DNA of 64,000 nt, from positions 372,001 through 436,000 of the forward strand of contig MU385868.1 of the NCBI GenBank assembly GCA_022497145.1, written 5' to 3'. Under the pieces are notes generated by a model. The model had not been told where the DNA came from. It did no database searches and saw only the letters and a list, made by a program, of their open reading frames with translations. Shown piece after piece: positions 1 to 11,319 of the stretch (its first letter is position 1; the number at the start of each line of letters is the position of its first letter). Source of the stretch: Rostrohypoxylon terebratum (taxonomy: Eukaryota > Ascomycota > Sordariomycetes > Xylariales > Hypoxylaceae). The translations under genes were made by a program, and so were the position numbers.

Positions 1-254
1 TCATGATCGCGACCAAGAATATACAGTAGGGATCACTGTACAATTTCACCAATGCCGAAATGATCATCAGCATATGAACCCTCCACAGAAAATTGTCATG
101 CGACATCATGAAACCATTGATAGGTTAAAACTTCGTAACTTGCATTCTTTGCTATAAAATCTGGGCAATGACTAAATATCCATATGCTTTCGGTCACGAG
201 TAATGGAAATCATTCCGGGGTATCATCGATAAAGAGAAATTGCACAATCGAATA
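1..254. other. 3' flank of SSU72, no gene seen
   Basis: Moderately AT-rich sequence between the window edge and the SSU72 stop codon. It should contain the SSU72 3' untranslated region. I see no open frame or repeat here that I would support. Confidence 0.6.
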
Positions 255-1097
255 TCAAAACCAGGCCAACGTCCACGTCGCCGGTAGATTCGGCCACCGC
301 TCCTGCCATTCTCCAATTATCTCCGGCACGCGCTCGTCGAACGACGCCCTGCTAGCGGCCGTCGCCATGTCGAAGGCGGTGGCCCCCATGCTCTCCCGTT
401 CCTCCTTGGCAGCGTTGTTTAAAGAGTCTGCGAGGTCGAGAATGCCCCGCCCACCGATTGATGCTTCTTCGTGGTTATCCTTGATGTCGACATTGATGAC
501 GTGAACGGGACGGTTCAACGGAGAACCTCGATTTAATAGATCATCAATGACGGCATCCCAACACCTTTCTTCGCAGGTAAAGACAATGTCAACCACGCCA
601 CCTTCTGTACCTTCGCTTCCGCGATCTGAGGCGTGCTCGGTTCTAGGAATTCCGATTTGCCAATCCTGCCATCGTTCCGGTCCCCACTTCACCTGTCTAT
701 TCCTTCCTAGCATATTCAATAGACCATTGGCAGTATACAGCCTAGGATCTTTCTCGTGAAGCTCCTTGTACATCGCATCGTACGATACCTTGTTGAATTG
801 GTAGACATTGGGTTGGGTGATGGTAGGCCCAGGTAGTCGGACGAGAGATCCCGTACCAAAAGAGATGACGGGGTAATGAGCTTGAGATAATCGCAAATGT
901 GCTTCCATAGACCTTGGCCATATTAGTTCCTCCAATACCTAGCATGATTATATATAGGGATGAGGTTTAGAACCAAATTCATACCTGTTTTGGTTGCTAG
1001 CGCAAACGGTGCAGAACTTCAGTTTGAAGCCTCCTGGATCTTCTCGCTCGCCGTTTGCTGCCGGAGCAGAGGCTGGAGTTCCATTTGCGACTTCCAT
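255..1097 (-). CDS. ssu72: Ssu72 RNA polymerase II CTD Ser5 phosphatase
   Basis: Two exons: 985-1097 and 255-912, with a 72-bp intron (913-984, GTATGA...AAG). The spliced protein is 256 aa. Ssu72 removes phosphate from Ser5/Ser7 of the RNA polymerase II C-terminal repeat and works in the cleavage/polyadenylation machinery in the nucleus. The cysteine phosphatase signature CX5R is visible as FCTVCASNQNRSMEAH (Cys32, Arg38, Ser39). It is followed by the conserved GTGSLVRLPGP segment, then DIVFTCEERCWD (about 146-157), and HVINVDIKDNHEEA near the C-terminus. The intron splits the codon of the catalytic-loop Arg38. The start at 1097 is the only ATG giving a normal N-terminus ahead of FCTVCAS. An extra polar stretch (about 127-143, Gly/Ser/Glu-rich) sits before the CEER segment and looks like a loop insertion. 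The C-terminus (WPNLPATWTLAWF) matches the family end. Identification is very secure. Confidence 0.96.
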
Positions 1098-2230
1098 CTG
1101 ATTGCTTAGATGTTATGTTTGACTCAATCGCATGAGCACGTGAATATCGGAGTAGGTTGTCGCATGCTCGTCAAATACAAATCGAGACGAAAAAAGGGCC
1201 TCGGAACTATTCGAACATGTTAACATACATTCATGTGTATGGGCGAGTGAATTCTGAGCGAATGGAGATTGCATTTCCAGATTTATTCAGATAATGTTGC
1301 GTAAGGTAATGTTGATTGTCACCATAGGAAATCAGACAGCTCCAATATTAATTTTCATCATAAAGGAAATTTTCATGTGTTATTTGATACAATACAAATG
1401 GAGCGATAGATTTAAATGAAATGTAATGGAGGCACTGACTTCTTAATTAAATAGTTTTTTTTCTTTTTCTTTTTTGCAATGTTAAGATGTCGATTTGCTT
1501 GGAATTTTGCGTGTTGTAAATGTTGTAAATATTATGTAGATAATTACCTTGGTTTATGGTTTATGCTGTAAAGTTGATGGAATCTAAAAGCTGTCGTCGA
1601 ACAAGGATCTACCACTAAACCTTGGTGGGCTGCGGCTTAAGAATAATCCGTTTCGGCTTGGGTCGGTGTCGGCTATCAAGGGGATTTCTAATTACATAAG
1701 CATTGTCTTCTAATATTACCTAATACTTTGTATAAAATCATTTACTACAACATGAACCGACTTCAATATTGTTAGTGGCTAATTACATATTAATTCGTTC
1801 CTAACTGGTTAACCACCTGAGTTCACCCAAAAGTCTCTATGGAATTCCCCTCTTATGTGTCAGGTGTGTGAAGCCTTGGATTACTCTAGACAGATCTCTT
1901 AGTTCTGCTCAATCTGTGGCAGTGGTAAGCTTGCGGCCGCTATCTTCGGCAAGATTTTCAGGTTGGGCAATGGAGGGCAGCACAGACAGGCGCAAGAAAT
2001 TCGAAACAGACGACAGAGTGACACCAATGTCTGCTTCGGAGAGAAATTATATCCAATAGAGCGGTCACGACCTATCCGGTTTGTACGTCGGCGCCCAATG
2101 TGCAGAGCAAGTACCTAGGTCCTAGGTCCTAGGTAAGGCAGTCGAAATTGATAATTCCAGAAATAGAAACATCTTTTGCATACGTAGACTCCGAATCCCC
2201 CCCCCCTTACGCAAGTTAAACTACACTTAC
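1098..2230. other. Intergenic region, AT-rich, no supported gene
   Basis: Upstream flank of SSU72. A strongly AT-rich part with a T-rich tract lies at about 1380-1560. A three-copy CCTAGGT array lies at 2114-2134. Minus-strand frames over about 1870-2060 are open for some 45 codons in one frame and could be a downstream exon of the possible gene at 2231-2536, but I could not join them convincingly. Confidence 0.4.
2114..2134. repeat. CCTAGGT x3 tandem array
   Basis: Three perfect 7-bp units. The same unit recurs as tandem copies at 4765-4778, 53495-53522 and 61382-61395, and as single CCTAGG palindromes at many intergenic sites. Confidence 0.95.
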
Positions 2231-2536
2231 TCCAACTTGTCCTCCCGTTCGATGCAACATCCGATCCAACCAGCTGTCGTTCCGGTCCGGCTCACATGCG
2301 TAACACCAGATGAGTTTCCAACCTCCCATCTCGGAGACTCTACCATCTACTTGGCCTACCAAGGACAAGGCGCTGCCCACAGATTTGGTAATATCGTATG
2401 AATGGAAGGACTTCCAGTTCCCAGGTTGCTTATTCATCGTGGGAATATAGTCCTTGAAAATCTCATTAGCTATTCACAATGTGGCTATAAGTTTCGTTCC
2501 AAGCATATGCGGTTTGTAAATCAACCTCGTACCCAT
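2231..2536 (-). pseudogene. Possible orphan coding exon or gene relic, function unknown
   Basis: On the minus strand an 80-codon open stretch (2469 down to 2231) is bounded by a TAG acceptor and a consensus GTAAGT donor. Upstream, an ATGG at 2536-2533 followed by GTACG would give a 63-bp intron and an N-terminus beginning MANEIFKDYIPTMN. The peptide looks protein-like (Trp/Cys-rich part GGWKLIWCYACEP, then WLDRMLHRTGGQVG), but I do not recognise a family. No clear continuation was found downstream: candidate frames at 2060-1870 contain stops. It may be a degraded gene, a real small gene with unmapped exons, or chance. Confidence is low. Confidence 0.25.
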
Positions 2537-5456
2537 ATTGCAGAGGGAAAAGGAAACCAAACCAAACCAAAACAAAACAAAAACAAAAAACTGCAAGCCT
2601 TATGATTGATTGCCACTGCAGTATGAATTATCATCAGACCGCTCTTTTGCGCTCGTCACTCCTATGCATGCGGTGAATTGGCGATGACGGATTGAAGCAT
2701 CGGCTAGGGGTCACGTGTGCGGCGCGAATCAAAGATGCCGACTTGTTTCACCATCGACTAGATGCATAGTTTTTCGGGCTCATCGTCGGATTCGTCAATC
2801 ATATCCGCAGGATTAAATGTGGTGTTGCTGCATGTGTGAGCGCTAAGGAAGCACGAAGTATTTTGCATACCTACCTAAGTGTAGAATTCTCAATATCATC
2901 ACCGAGTATCTTCTAACAACGGAAATAACTCATCTTATGAGCATTCTAATAACTTGAGTTATTTGTAATATTTTTGTGGCCGCAGCTAGTCCTAGACTCT
3001 TAGCTCTGGGTCATGTACCTCATTCATGGACGACTCCTTGTTGCTTAGTTAGGTAGGATCTTTAGAATAAGTATGTGTGGATATTCCACTTGCTGAGAAA
3101 AGAAACATCAGCTATAATTCGGACGTGTATTGCGCTGCGGTGGCATCCTTTCCACCGTCTTTTTGATGCGTTGTAGTGTTTCTCGTGGAGAGGAGGCTGA
3201 TTGCCGACTGGTTTCTAAAGATGCTATGACAGTATATACGTAAATGAATTCGGATTAGAAATCTGCTTTTGCTTAATATTAAATCTTTCGATAGCATCCA
3301 TAGCACAAAGCAAAGCTATGGCCCGAAGTCAAACCCCCTTGAAACTTACGCCTACTTTCCTGAAATTCAATTTAACCTTTGTCTCATCTCAGCCTTCGTC
3401 TGTTGGTGGTGATTTTTAAGGTTGTCAGTGTGAACAGCGTTAGTGTGTTAGACTGTTAGTAGACTTGACAAGAAAATGTGAACTTGGAAGCGGTCCAGGT
3501 TGTCCAGGTGCATGCTGCCTAGTACCTACTACCTACTACCTAGGTAATTGTAGGTGCTTATTTGCTAAACCCCGCCCAGCCCGCCGTAAGGGTTCCCAAG
3601 GGCGAAGAGCCGCTAAAACAAAGGAACCGACCAGTAGGATCTCTGTCCCGCGCGCTTAATCGCAATCAATTGTAGGTCTCCCTGTAGCCAGTCAGATGTG
3701 GTAAATGTGGTGGGAGCCGCTCCTTTCTAGGGCTAGTTGGTAGGTTGGTAGAGGTTGGTGACCTGTCGTCCTGATTCCGTTTGCGATTGTGACTGTGCTC
3801 GTACATTGTGCATTTTCATGATTTTGATTGTCTTGAGGGTTTCCAGGTCGATGTACAATTATTAACATCAATCAAGAAGCACTGAACTTCGTATGTGTTA
3901 AGTAGTAAATCATTACAGTTTGTACGAAGAAAAAAAAAAACCGAAGAAAAAGAGAATTCTATAACGGATAGGCAACGTTGAACCTTGACAAGCAGAGCTA
4001 AGCCACGGCGGTCCTGGCTAATTCCGCCATGTACTTAAATTGTGGCCTGGGGCTGCCTAGTAGGGATGTATTCTCGGTACCATATTGTGCAAAATAATTC
4101 GATATCAATTCAATGTTCCAATTGAAACTGATCCTGTTTAATGTTAGTTAAATACTAGGCATTCTTGCAGTTGCCAATTGAACTTGTCCAACCACTGCAG
4201 ACTGCAGGAGCAGAGCAATGTTTCTACATATTAGTAATATTAAGAACCTGCTCAGCGAACTTGAACTCGCATTCGATGTTCTCCATTTAATGTTCCCTAT
4301 TCCCCACTCGAACTTTCCCATCCATCTGATCTCCACAGTACAAGTACAACAGTACGACACAAATACCCAGTACCACTGGGCACACTGGGAGCACTGGGAG
4401 CACTGGAGTCGGGCTTGCCTAGTGTATTGGAACCTACACCTGCCAGACCTGCGTAGCACCTAGGTAGCCTGGGCAAGAGCCTGTAGGAGTCAGGACAGTA
4501 GGAGAAGTGGTCTTGTACCTACCGCTAATACTAACAAACTACAAACTAACCAAACCTTACCCTACCGCCAAAACTTACTAGGTTAGGTACAAAGTGGTTT
4601 TTATTTTTGTACTTTCAGGAATTACGACACTTTTTTAATCCTTTGTTCACCCCAGCGCCTCTGTTGATTCTTCCCAGGCTTCGACTGGCCAGCCCGGGGC
4701 TCTTAACAAGACTTCCAGACTCGGATTCGAGACCTTGAGTCTCTCTCCTCTACTATCTAGCCTACCTAGGTCCTAGGTACATAGTAGACCTAACCAACAA
4801 CATATGCGCCAGCGCCTACATTTCAGTTCGCGACATTCTTTTTTTCTTCCTTCTCACTTCGCTCTTGTTTCACCCACATATAGACGTTGACGCCGAGGAG
4901 AACGTGGAAACCGTGGAAGCCGTGGAAGCCATTAATTCGACCACAAATTATAATACGATAGTGCTAGGGTCTTGACTCACAACCTATACGAACTTCCTCG
5001 TCGTATTTTCGGTGCTCCGCACATAGAGGCTGAAAAATTCGGCTAACCTCTTTGAAGGGGAAGGCAGAAATTTGCTGGTCCTTGTCGCCTCACCATCGTA
5101 GAGCGGATTCCAATTCTTAGGAATATTATACTATATGATCTTAACAACGCTACCATTTTCGACCTCGACCTCGACCTCAACCTCAACCCCGACCCCGACT
5201 TATTAAACAGCGTCGAACAGTCGATAGAACATCGCAAAAAGATTGCGAAACAACTTGCGGGCCGAGTTTGTTAGGCGGCAATCGCATTGTGTAGGTGTTT
5301 CTTTGTCGTTCCGTCTTGCGTCTTGCCCTGTGCTCTCTGCACTGGCCGACTGTGCGGAAAGACGGCGCACGTAATAATACGCATTACGTAGAATTCCAAC
5401 AAAAGTCTTTCTATCTTGGGTACGCATTCGAAGACTGTTCCGATCTCCCCTTCTCG
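2537..5456. other. Intergenic region and leader of the SH3 gene
   Basis: No supported coding sequence. It holds many short duplications: CCTAGT/ACCTACT runs near 3510-3545, GCACTGGGA-type units at 4375-4416, a CCTAGGT pair at 4765-4778, GTGGAAGCC-type units at 4898-4929 and a CGACCT/CAACCC run at 5161-5199. The last few hundred bases are pyrimidine-rich and probably include the promoter and 5' untranslated region of the SH3 protein gene. Confidence 0.5.
5161..5199. repeat. Hexanucleotide run, CGACCT type
   Basis: About six imperfect 6-bp units drifting from GACCTC to AACCTC to GACCCC, located about 260 bp upstream of the SH3 gene start, probably within its promoter or leader. Confidence 0.85.
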
Positions 5457-7112
5457 ATGACCGCAATTATGTCTTCTTCGTACTCATCGCCGGCCGTCTC
5501 GCCTCCAGCAGCTCCATCGCAACATCAGACTACCGCACCTACGACGTCGACCTCGACGACGAACCCGAACCATCCCACCTTAGCTCCCCTGATAACGTCG
5601 CCTCCTTCTCGACGATCAGTTATACCGCGACCGATGTCCCACGCTTCCAAGAATCGATTGTCACAGTACTCGACGGGATCCGTCCCGTCGCGGTCGCGGC
5701 CCGCCTCTTACCTGTACCCTATCTTCCACTCCAGCCTCTCCTACACCACCGTACGAGACTTCGCTTACCCGCCCACGCATCCTATGCACTATGGCCCCCC
5801 GCCCGAGCCCTCGAGACCGCCCTCTGGTATGACCACGCCTGCCAGCGAGACGAGACGACTATCGGACCCGCCAGCCTCCTGGGAGAGCAAGATGGGTTGG
5901 GACTGGACCTCGGACGGTGGTCTCGGAAAAGGTGGCGAGTTGGCACCGATTCATTTCGGAGATGGCCCTCCTTGGAGCGAGGACGAAGATCTGCAGAGCC
6001 CCGTCGTCAGCTCGAGGCACAGGAAGCACAAGTCAACATCGGCAGTCACGGGGCATCACAAGACACGAAGTTCGAGGGACGGTGGTGCGTCGTCAATTTT
6101 AAGCACAAGCAACCTGGACGTAGAAAGAGGCTATTACGTAGGAACGAGTGGCGATGGGAGCGAAAGGTATTACGTGAGTCAGGGTGGGGAGGCGAACGGT
6201 CCCGGGGGGGAGTTCGTGACGTATCCACCCGACCAAGCGAGACATTCCATCAACGCATATCAGCCGTCATCAGATCTGCGGCCGCGGAACTATGCCGAGA
6301 ATGAGACAGGATACCGGTCGGAGTCGGACGCCTCAAGCGCCGCCTCCTCCCCGGGATATCACCCGTACGACGAGTCGAGATATTCCAGAGATTACCAGTT
6401 CACCATCACTTCCCCGGATGAAGAAATGCACGGCAAGGCCGTCGCGCTGTTTGATTTCGAGAGGGAGAACGAGAACGAGTTGCCTCTGGTAGAGGGCCAG
6501 ATCATCTGGGTATCGTACAGGCACGGCCAGGGTTGGCTAGTGGCAGAAGATCCGAAGACCCAGGAGAGCGGCCTAGTGCCCGAAGAATATGTGCGCCTGC
6601 TTCGCGATATCGAGGGTGGCATGACAAGCCTGACAGGCCAGCTTGAGGGACCGGCGACTCCGAATGATGTAGGCACTCCCACGCAGGCCGAACACAGCGG
6701 GCAAGCGACACTGCCTCAAACTACGCACGCCCCGCAACCTGGCCACGTCTCGACGGGGAGCAATTCGACAAACGGATACCATCAGCCGGTCGTCTCAACG
6801 TTCTCGACCTCTAGCAAAGACTTAGACCCGTATCCGCAACACCTCCTCGGCCAGCACGGACAGCCGCCTCCGCAAGTCGTGCACTACCACGGTCAGCGCG
6901 GGGGAAGCCAGGCCAACACGCCCACAGCGCAAAATTCCTTCGGTGACACGCCGCTAGGTCGTAATAGCCTAGATGGTAAACGCAACAGCTCGACATCTAG
7001 GAAATCTCAAGGTCTTGATGTTTTGCCCCACTCGAAAATGAAGTCGACCCACGAGTCCCAGTCTCAGTTAGACGATGAGGATCAACAGGTCGCTCAACCC
7101 CAAAAGCAATAA
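5457..7112 (+). CDS. SH3-domain protein, Nbp2/Skb5-like
   Basis: An intronless 551-aa reading frame if it starts at 5457 (MTAIMSSS); a second Met at 5469 is nearly as good. The frame stays open upstream to 5295, but that extension is low in plausible coding character and I exclude it. The N-terminal half is disordered and rich in Ser, Pro and Thr. One SH3 domain lies at about 324-385, beginning GKAVALFDFERENENELPL, with the ligand-groove residues ALFDF, a GWL motif (HGQGWLVAE) and the closing GLVPEEYVRLL. The pairing of a DNEL-like segment with HGQGWLVAE...GLVPEEYV is characteristic of yeast Nbp2 and fission-yeast Skb5, adaptors that bring the PP2C phosphatase Ptc1 to the Pbs2 MAPKK or bind PAK kinase. 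The tail after the SH3 is Gln/Ser/Pro-rich. Nbp2 and Skb5 are much shorter, so orthology is likely rather than proven. Confidence 0.8.
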   Translation: MTAIMSSSYSSPAVSPPAAPSQHQTTAPTTSTSTTNPNHPTLAPLITSPPSRRSVIPRPMSHASKNRLSQYSTGSVPSRSRPASYLYPIFHSSLSYTTVRDFAYPPTHPMHYGPPPEPSRPPSGMTTPASETRRLSDPPASWESKMGWDWTSDGGLGKGGELAPIHFGDGPPWSEDEDLQSPVVSSRHRKHKSTSAVTGHHKTRSSRDGGASSILSTSNLDVERGYYVGTSGDGSERYYVSQGGEANGPGGEFVTYPPDQARHSINAYQPSSDLRPRNYAENETGYRSESDASSAASSPGYHPYDESRYSRDYQFTITSPDEEMHGKAVALFDFERENENELPLVEGQIIWVSYRHGQGWLVAEDPKTQESGLVPEEYVRLLRDIEGGMTSLTGQLEGPATPNDVGTPTQAEHSGQATLPQTTHAPQPGHVSTGSNSTNGYHQPVVSTFSTSSKDLDPYPQHLLGQHGQPPPQVVHYHGQRGGSQANTPTAQNSFGDTPLGRNSLDGKRNSSTSRKSQGLDVLPHSKMKSTHESQSQLDDEDQQVAQPQKQ

Positions 7113-7917
7113 TATGCCTGCGAGCATAACTCAGGCAATCACATCTAACAATGTGTAGTAGCATTGCAAAATCGAACTCGGATTCTATGAAACGAGTTTG
7201 AGCATCTAGAGATGGGGCGAATAACATTATATAACCTTCGCAACGTCTTGGTTCTGCCACGACTTTTACGATCATAGACCATATCTATCGAATGGTCATA
7301 TTTGGATGATTTATCCCCATACTCAGGCTCATAGTTGCTAATACTTGACTATGACGTTTATGTCCTTAATTGGGTACCGGCTCTTGAGTCGATGCGATAG
7401 GACCGCATACGAAGAGATAGTGGCAGGGAATTGGCCAAAGGCGATTTGGATAAGGATATCCGCACGGCTTGGCTTGTGTCGTGTGGTGGGAAAAGGAAAT
7501 GGGACGCAGATATATGAGAGACACGTGGTCATAATGATCATATGATCAACGAAGATAGGTTGAATGAGAATTGACATGATCAAGCACTATTAATTTATGG
7601 GTCTACGGCGTTATTGGTAGGTGTCCGAGACCTCTTTTTTGAATGGCCCTCCGGAGACTGTAATATTTAGGACAGCACCTCCAGTTTCATATAGGAGTGC
7701 TGGATCTGATCAACTTAAATGTGCCCCTTGTTTTAAAAAAGGACAGGATATTCCTTCGCGTGTTTGGGAATGTGTTTAAATTTCGCGTCATTGATCTCCA
7801 AGCTCGTTCAACCAGCGTGACAGATCCGTATTGCTCCGGTGGTAATATCGAGTAGGTGCATAGTATAACAAAAAAAAAGACAGCCAAGAGAGCCACCCCC
7901 CGAGCCCACACTTCCGT
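7113..7917. other. Intergenic, convergent 3' flanks
   Basis: Lies between two convergent genes (SH3 protein on + and GH71 on -), so it should hold both 3' untranslated regions. Short open frames here are in both strands with no recognisable content. A 9-base A-run lies near 7870. Confidence 0.5.
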
Positions 7918-9459
7918 TCACTGCAGCCCAGCAACGTAGTAGTTGTAGTTGCAGAATCCGTCCGTCGGGCTATCCGAAACATCCACCTTGCTGTCCGCGC
8001 TCGCAACGACGTGACCGCTGCCATCGAGCAGCTCGAGCTTCTGGGGGCCAGTCTTCAGGCCTGTGACGGAACGGTAGTTCAGGCCGGCGCTCACGGCGTG
8101 CGTGGCGAGGACCTGGCCGCCGCTGGTGACGCGCACGCTCATGCCGGCGCTGTCCTGCGGCAGCACGACGGCGTAGTTGACGGCGTCGAGGGCGGCACCG
8201 GACCCCCGCGGCGGCGTGGCGCCGCTGCCGCCGCAGCTAGTCAACACGCCGCGGTACCACATCGCGCCCACGAACGAGCTCGACTTGGGGGGCGCCATCG
8301 CACTGCCCGAGGTCGCGTTCGCTTTGAAGGCCGCGACGAAGGAGGCGATCAGCGGCTGCCACCCGTCGTGCGGCATCGTGTCCGAGTTGCCGTACTGCAG
8401 GATCTCCGGGGTCAGGCCCTCGGCCCAGCAGGGCCCGATGTAGTGGCTTTCTCCGGCGTCGTTCTAGGATGTCGGGGTTAGCTCGGGGGAGAAGTAGATA
8501 AGGGGTGGGAAGGGGGGGCGAGAAGGGGAAGGTGGAAAGTTTCGCCGCTTGCTTACCCAGGTGATCACTTCGACGAACTCGGGCGCGAGCGCGAGGATTT
8601 GCTCCATCCGTTCGGGCAGCGTGCTCTCGCCGGCCCGGTACCAGGAGTCGCCGCAGCAGTGCTTGTATTGGAGGGTGGAGAGGCCTGAAACCGGTTAGCT
8701 CGGGTCGGGTTGATGTGTGGCTTCGCCTGTGAGACCTACCCATCATGTAAGCCTTGCCGGCGGCGTCAGCAGCCGACTTGGTGGCTTGGTCCTTGGCCGA
8801 AGATACGTTGGCGGGCGTGTCCGAGGTATAGGGCCAGGCAGTCTCCCACGTGAAGACTCCGTCGACCGCGTCGCCCCAGCTCCGGAAGAACGCCTCCGGG
8901 TTGCTGTAGTAGTTCCCGTCGGCCTCCGGGTTGGGGATCAGGTAGACGTTGTTGGTGTTCTTGAAGTTCTTCCACGTGTCGGGGCCGACGTTGCCGCCGC
9001 TGTACGATGAGACCACGGGCAGGTTGTTGTACCTCAAGTACGCGGTGTGGTCCTTGAACCGGGAGAACAGCGTCTGGTGCTGGGAGATGTCGCCGTTGCC
9101 GTAGAAGTCGAAACTGAAGAATAACTTGAACGGCTTGGTGGCCGCGTAATCGAAGAGCTGCTGAGCAGTGTTTATGGCCCAGTCAGCGGTCGGGTTTCCC
9201 ACGTTCAAGGCGAAGGCGTCAAAGCCGACGTTGATCGCCCCGTCTATGTCTAGTTGCGCGTGGTTGGTGCTCGCATCTACAGTTCCAACCTATTGCGTTG
9301 TTAGCATATGTTTTTTTCCGCAGTATATAATAAGCATCGCTCTTTAGGAATGTTCACCATATAATGAGCAAACACAAGCTTGCCATCCACAATGGACTGC
9401 ATCAAAAACGCGGAGCCCGCAAGTAGCAGGGTCAACGCCGAGTTGAGTTTACCGTACAT
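7918..9459 (-). CDS. Secreted GH71 alpha-1,3-glucanase (mutanase)
   Basis: Four exons: 9358-9459, 8740-9289, 8557-8684 and 7918-8463, with introns of 68, 55 and 93 bp (all GT..AG). The product is 441 aa. GH71 enzymes hydrolyse alpha-1,3-glucan of fungal walls, in wall remodelling, cell separation or attack on other fungi. Residues 1-26 form a signal peptide (LTLLLAGSAFLMQSIVDG). The mature start KLVFAHYMVG and then GAINVGFDAFALNVG are hallmark GH71 segments. Acidic residues in FFSFDFYGNGD (Asp95) and AVDGVFTWETAWP (Asp177, Glu183) are candidates for the catalytic site, by position only. Later conserved parts are YKHCCGDSWYRAGE and ITWNDAGESHYIGP. The last 110 residues are beta-rich and end at GLQ. 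The length fits a catalytic unit with no C-terminal CBM24 glucan-binding module, so it is shorter than the Trichoderma-type mutanases. The gene is markedly GC-rich compared with its flanks. Identification is secure. Confidence 0.94.
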
Positions 9460-10427
9460 GGCGACGGATATGACTGTGGTAGTTTAGGGAGCAGATATGA
9501 TATGCTAACTCTGATATTAGAGCTGATGCTGGAACATATCTGAAAGGGTGAACGAAGAGTAGGTATCTTGACCGAATTATATAATCTGTAGTATCTTCAT
9601 TCTTGAAAATTCTCCCGATTCAAGTTTCTAATATTACATGTCTTGACGAAACATCTTGATCCCACTTGTGCGACTAAAACTTCGTATATTTCGAGCCTCG
9701 TTTTCGTATGCGATATATTGCTGGTGGAGCCATGTCCATTCGGTTCCTTGCCCCTACAAGGCCGGTAGGGCAGTCTCGTGGGACTTTGTATGGTAACGGC
9801 TATGTTCCATGGTCGCGTGCCGGTAGGCCCTTTCCCGTAGGCCGGGATGAGAAAGGAACGTGGCGTGTAGTATCCAAGATCTTGGAATCTTACAGTCCAT
9901 CCTTCGGCCCCATGCTACTGTATGCAATAGTGCCAGTCGCGTTGGCGAAGCCCCTTGAAATAAGGGGTAGTCGAAATTACGAAGCTTAGACATTATAATC
10001 TAGAATAATACGGGTTATCGAGTTTGATGCACTCGTTCGATTGTTATTAGTCAAGTTCCTACCCGAGATTCGCGTTTGAAAATTGAGGCGCTATAACTTA
10101 TATTATCCATGGATAAGTATCCATAGCATACCTATAGAAATCTTCTGGACTGCATCCTGCAGGCAGCGGGACCTTCCTTTATTTGGCAGGACGTTGTTAA
10201 GACTAACAGACTTGTAAGAAACAATGAAGGTCAGAAACGAACCAAGGTCTTACGACGGCTATTTTATGATTTAAATAGGAAGCTGAAGTTCTCTGACTGC
10301 CGGGACTGATTGTCGATTCTAGCAACCTGGCAGCCTGGTAACCTCCAGGTGGCATCATGGGCAATCTTCAGGGGGAGGGGTAGACTTCTGACGTAAGGCT
10401 GCTACACTGATAGCACTGTTACCAGAT

Positions 10428-10472
10428 GCTGTCGCTGTCGCTGTCGCCGTCGCCATCGCCATCGCTGTCGCT
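10428..10472. repeat. GCTGTC/GCCATC hexamer tandem run
   Basis: Seven to eight imperfect 6-bp units in the UTP4/GH71 intergenic region. It would encode a Ser/Ala/Asp-type repeat if translated, but it lies in no credible gene. Confidence 0.9.
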
Positions 10473-11288
10473 CTACCCCACAACCAACTCCGAACAGTGA
10501 AACTGCGCGACAATAAGTCCGTACATTAGCGCTTCGTGGAGATGCTTTTATTCTCCCCGCGAGCTTATAATAAGGGTCAGGCTTAGATTAGGCATCGTTC
10601 GTAGATTGTGAGGTTTGTTGTATAGGTAGGGAGGTTATAGTAACGTGCCATCAAAATTAGAATAGAGCCTAGGAGGCTAGGACTTTAAGTAGGTACCTAG
10701 AGTCCTAGACAACGACTCCCAAACCTGCCGAAGTATTCGACTTGGAAGTAACCTCGATTTAATGTTTCTAGGAAAATTAATACGAAAATGACAATCCAAA
10801 AGAAGTTGTATCGTGTATGCTTAGGTCTTAAGTAGTTAAAAGGTTAAGAGAGCGTGGTATGTTAAAGGTATGGTATGGATGTTAAAGCTTACTAGGTAAG
10901 ACCTTAAGACTTAAGTAAACCGACTAAAGGATGAATCAAGCAGTCAGGTAAGACTTAAGTTCCAAGGGCCAACGTTGTCGTCGCTATTTACAATGGATAG
11001 CCCTCTTAGGTACCTAGATTTAGGAGAGTTACTAAGAGATTTAAGGGGGGGGGGGTCACCGTCACCTTAGCGGGCTAGCGGGCTGGCGGGCAGGCGGGGT
11101 AATACCTATGTATTACGAAGTACAGACACCACAAACGGTTAACAGGCTGAGTCCTAACAGGTTAGGTAGTAGCGCATGGACCACACCTTAAATTCCGACC
11201 TACCGACAAACAAGTCTGATAAGACGATAAGAAAAAGAAAATGGAAATCTTCGACGGTTCCTCCAAAAAAAAATAAAAAATAAAAAAT

Positions 11289-11319
11289 ATTCACATTTAC
11301 ATTCACATTCACATCCATC
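11289..11319. repeat. ATTCACATT-type tandem run upstream of UTP4
   Basis: About five imperfect 6-bp units (TTCACA/TTTACA/TCCATC) 50-80 bp before the UTP4 start codon, so probably inside its leader or core promoter. Confidence 0.85.

Noticed and set aside
8011..9010. Plus-strand frames of 88-156 codons over the GH71 gene
   Set aside because: Antisense shadows of a GC-rich gene; the minus-strand model explains the sequence completely.
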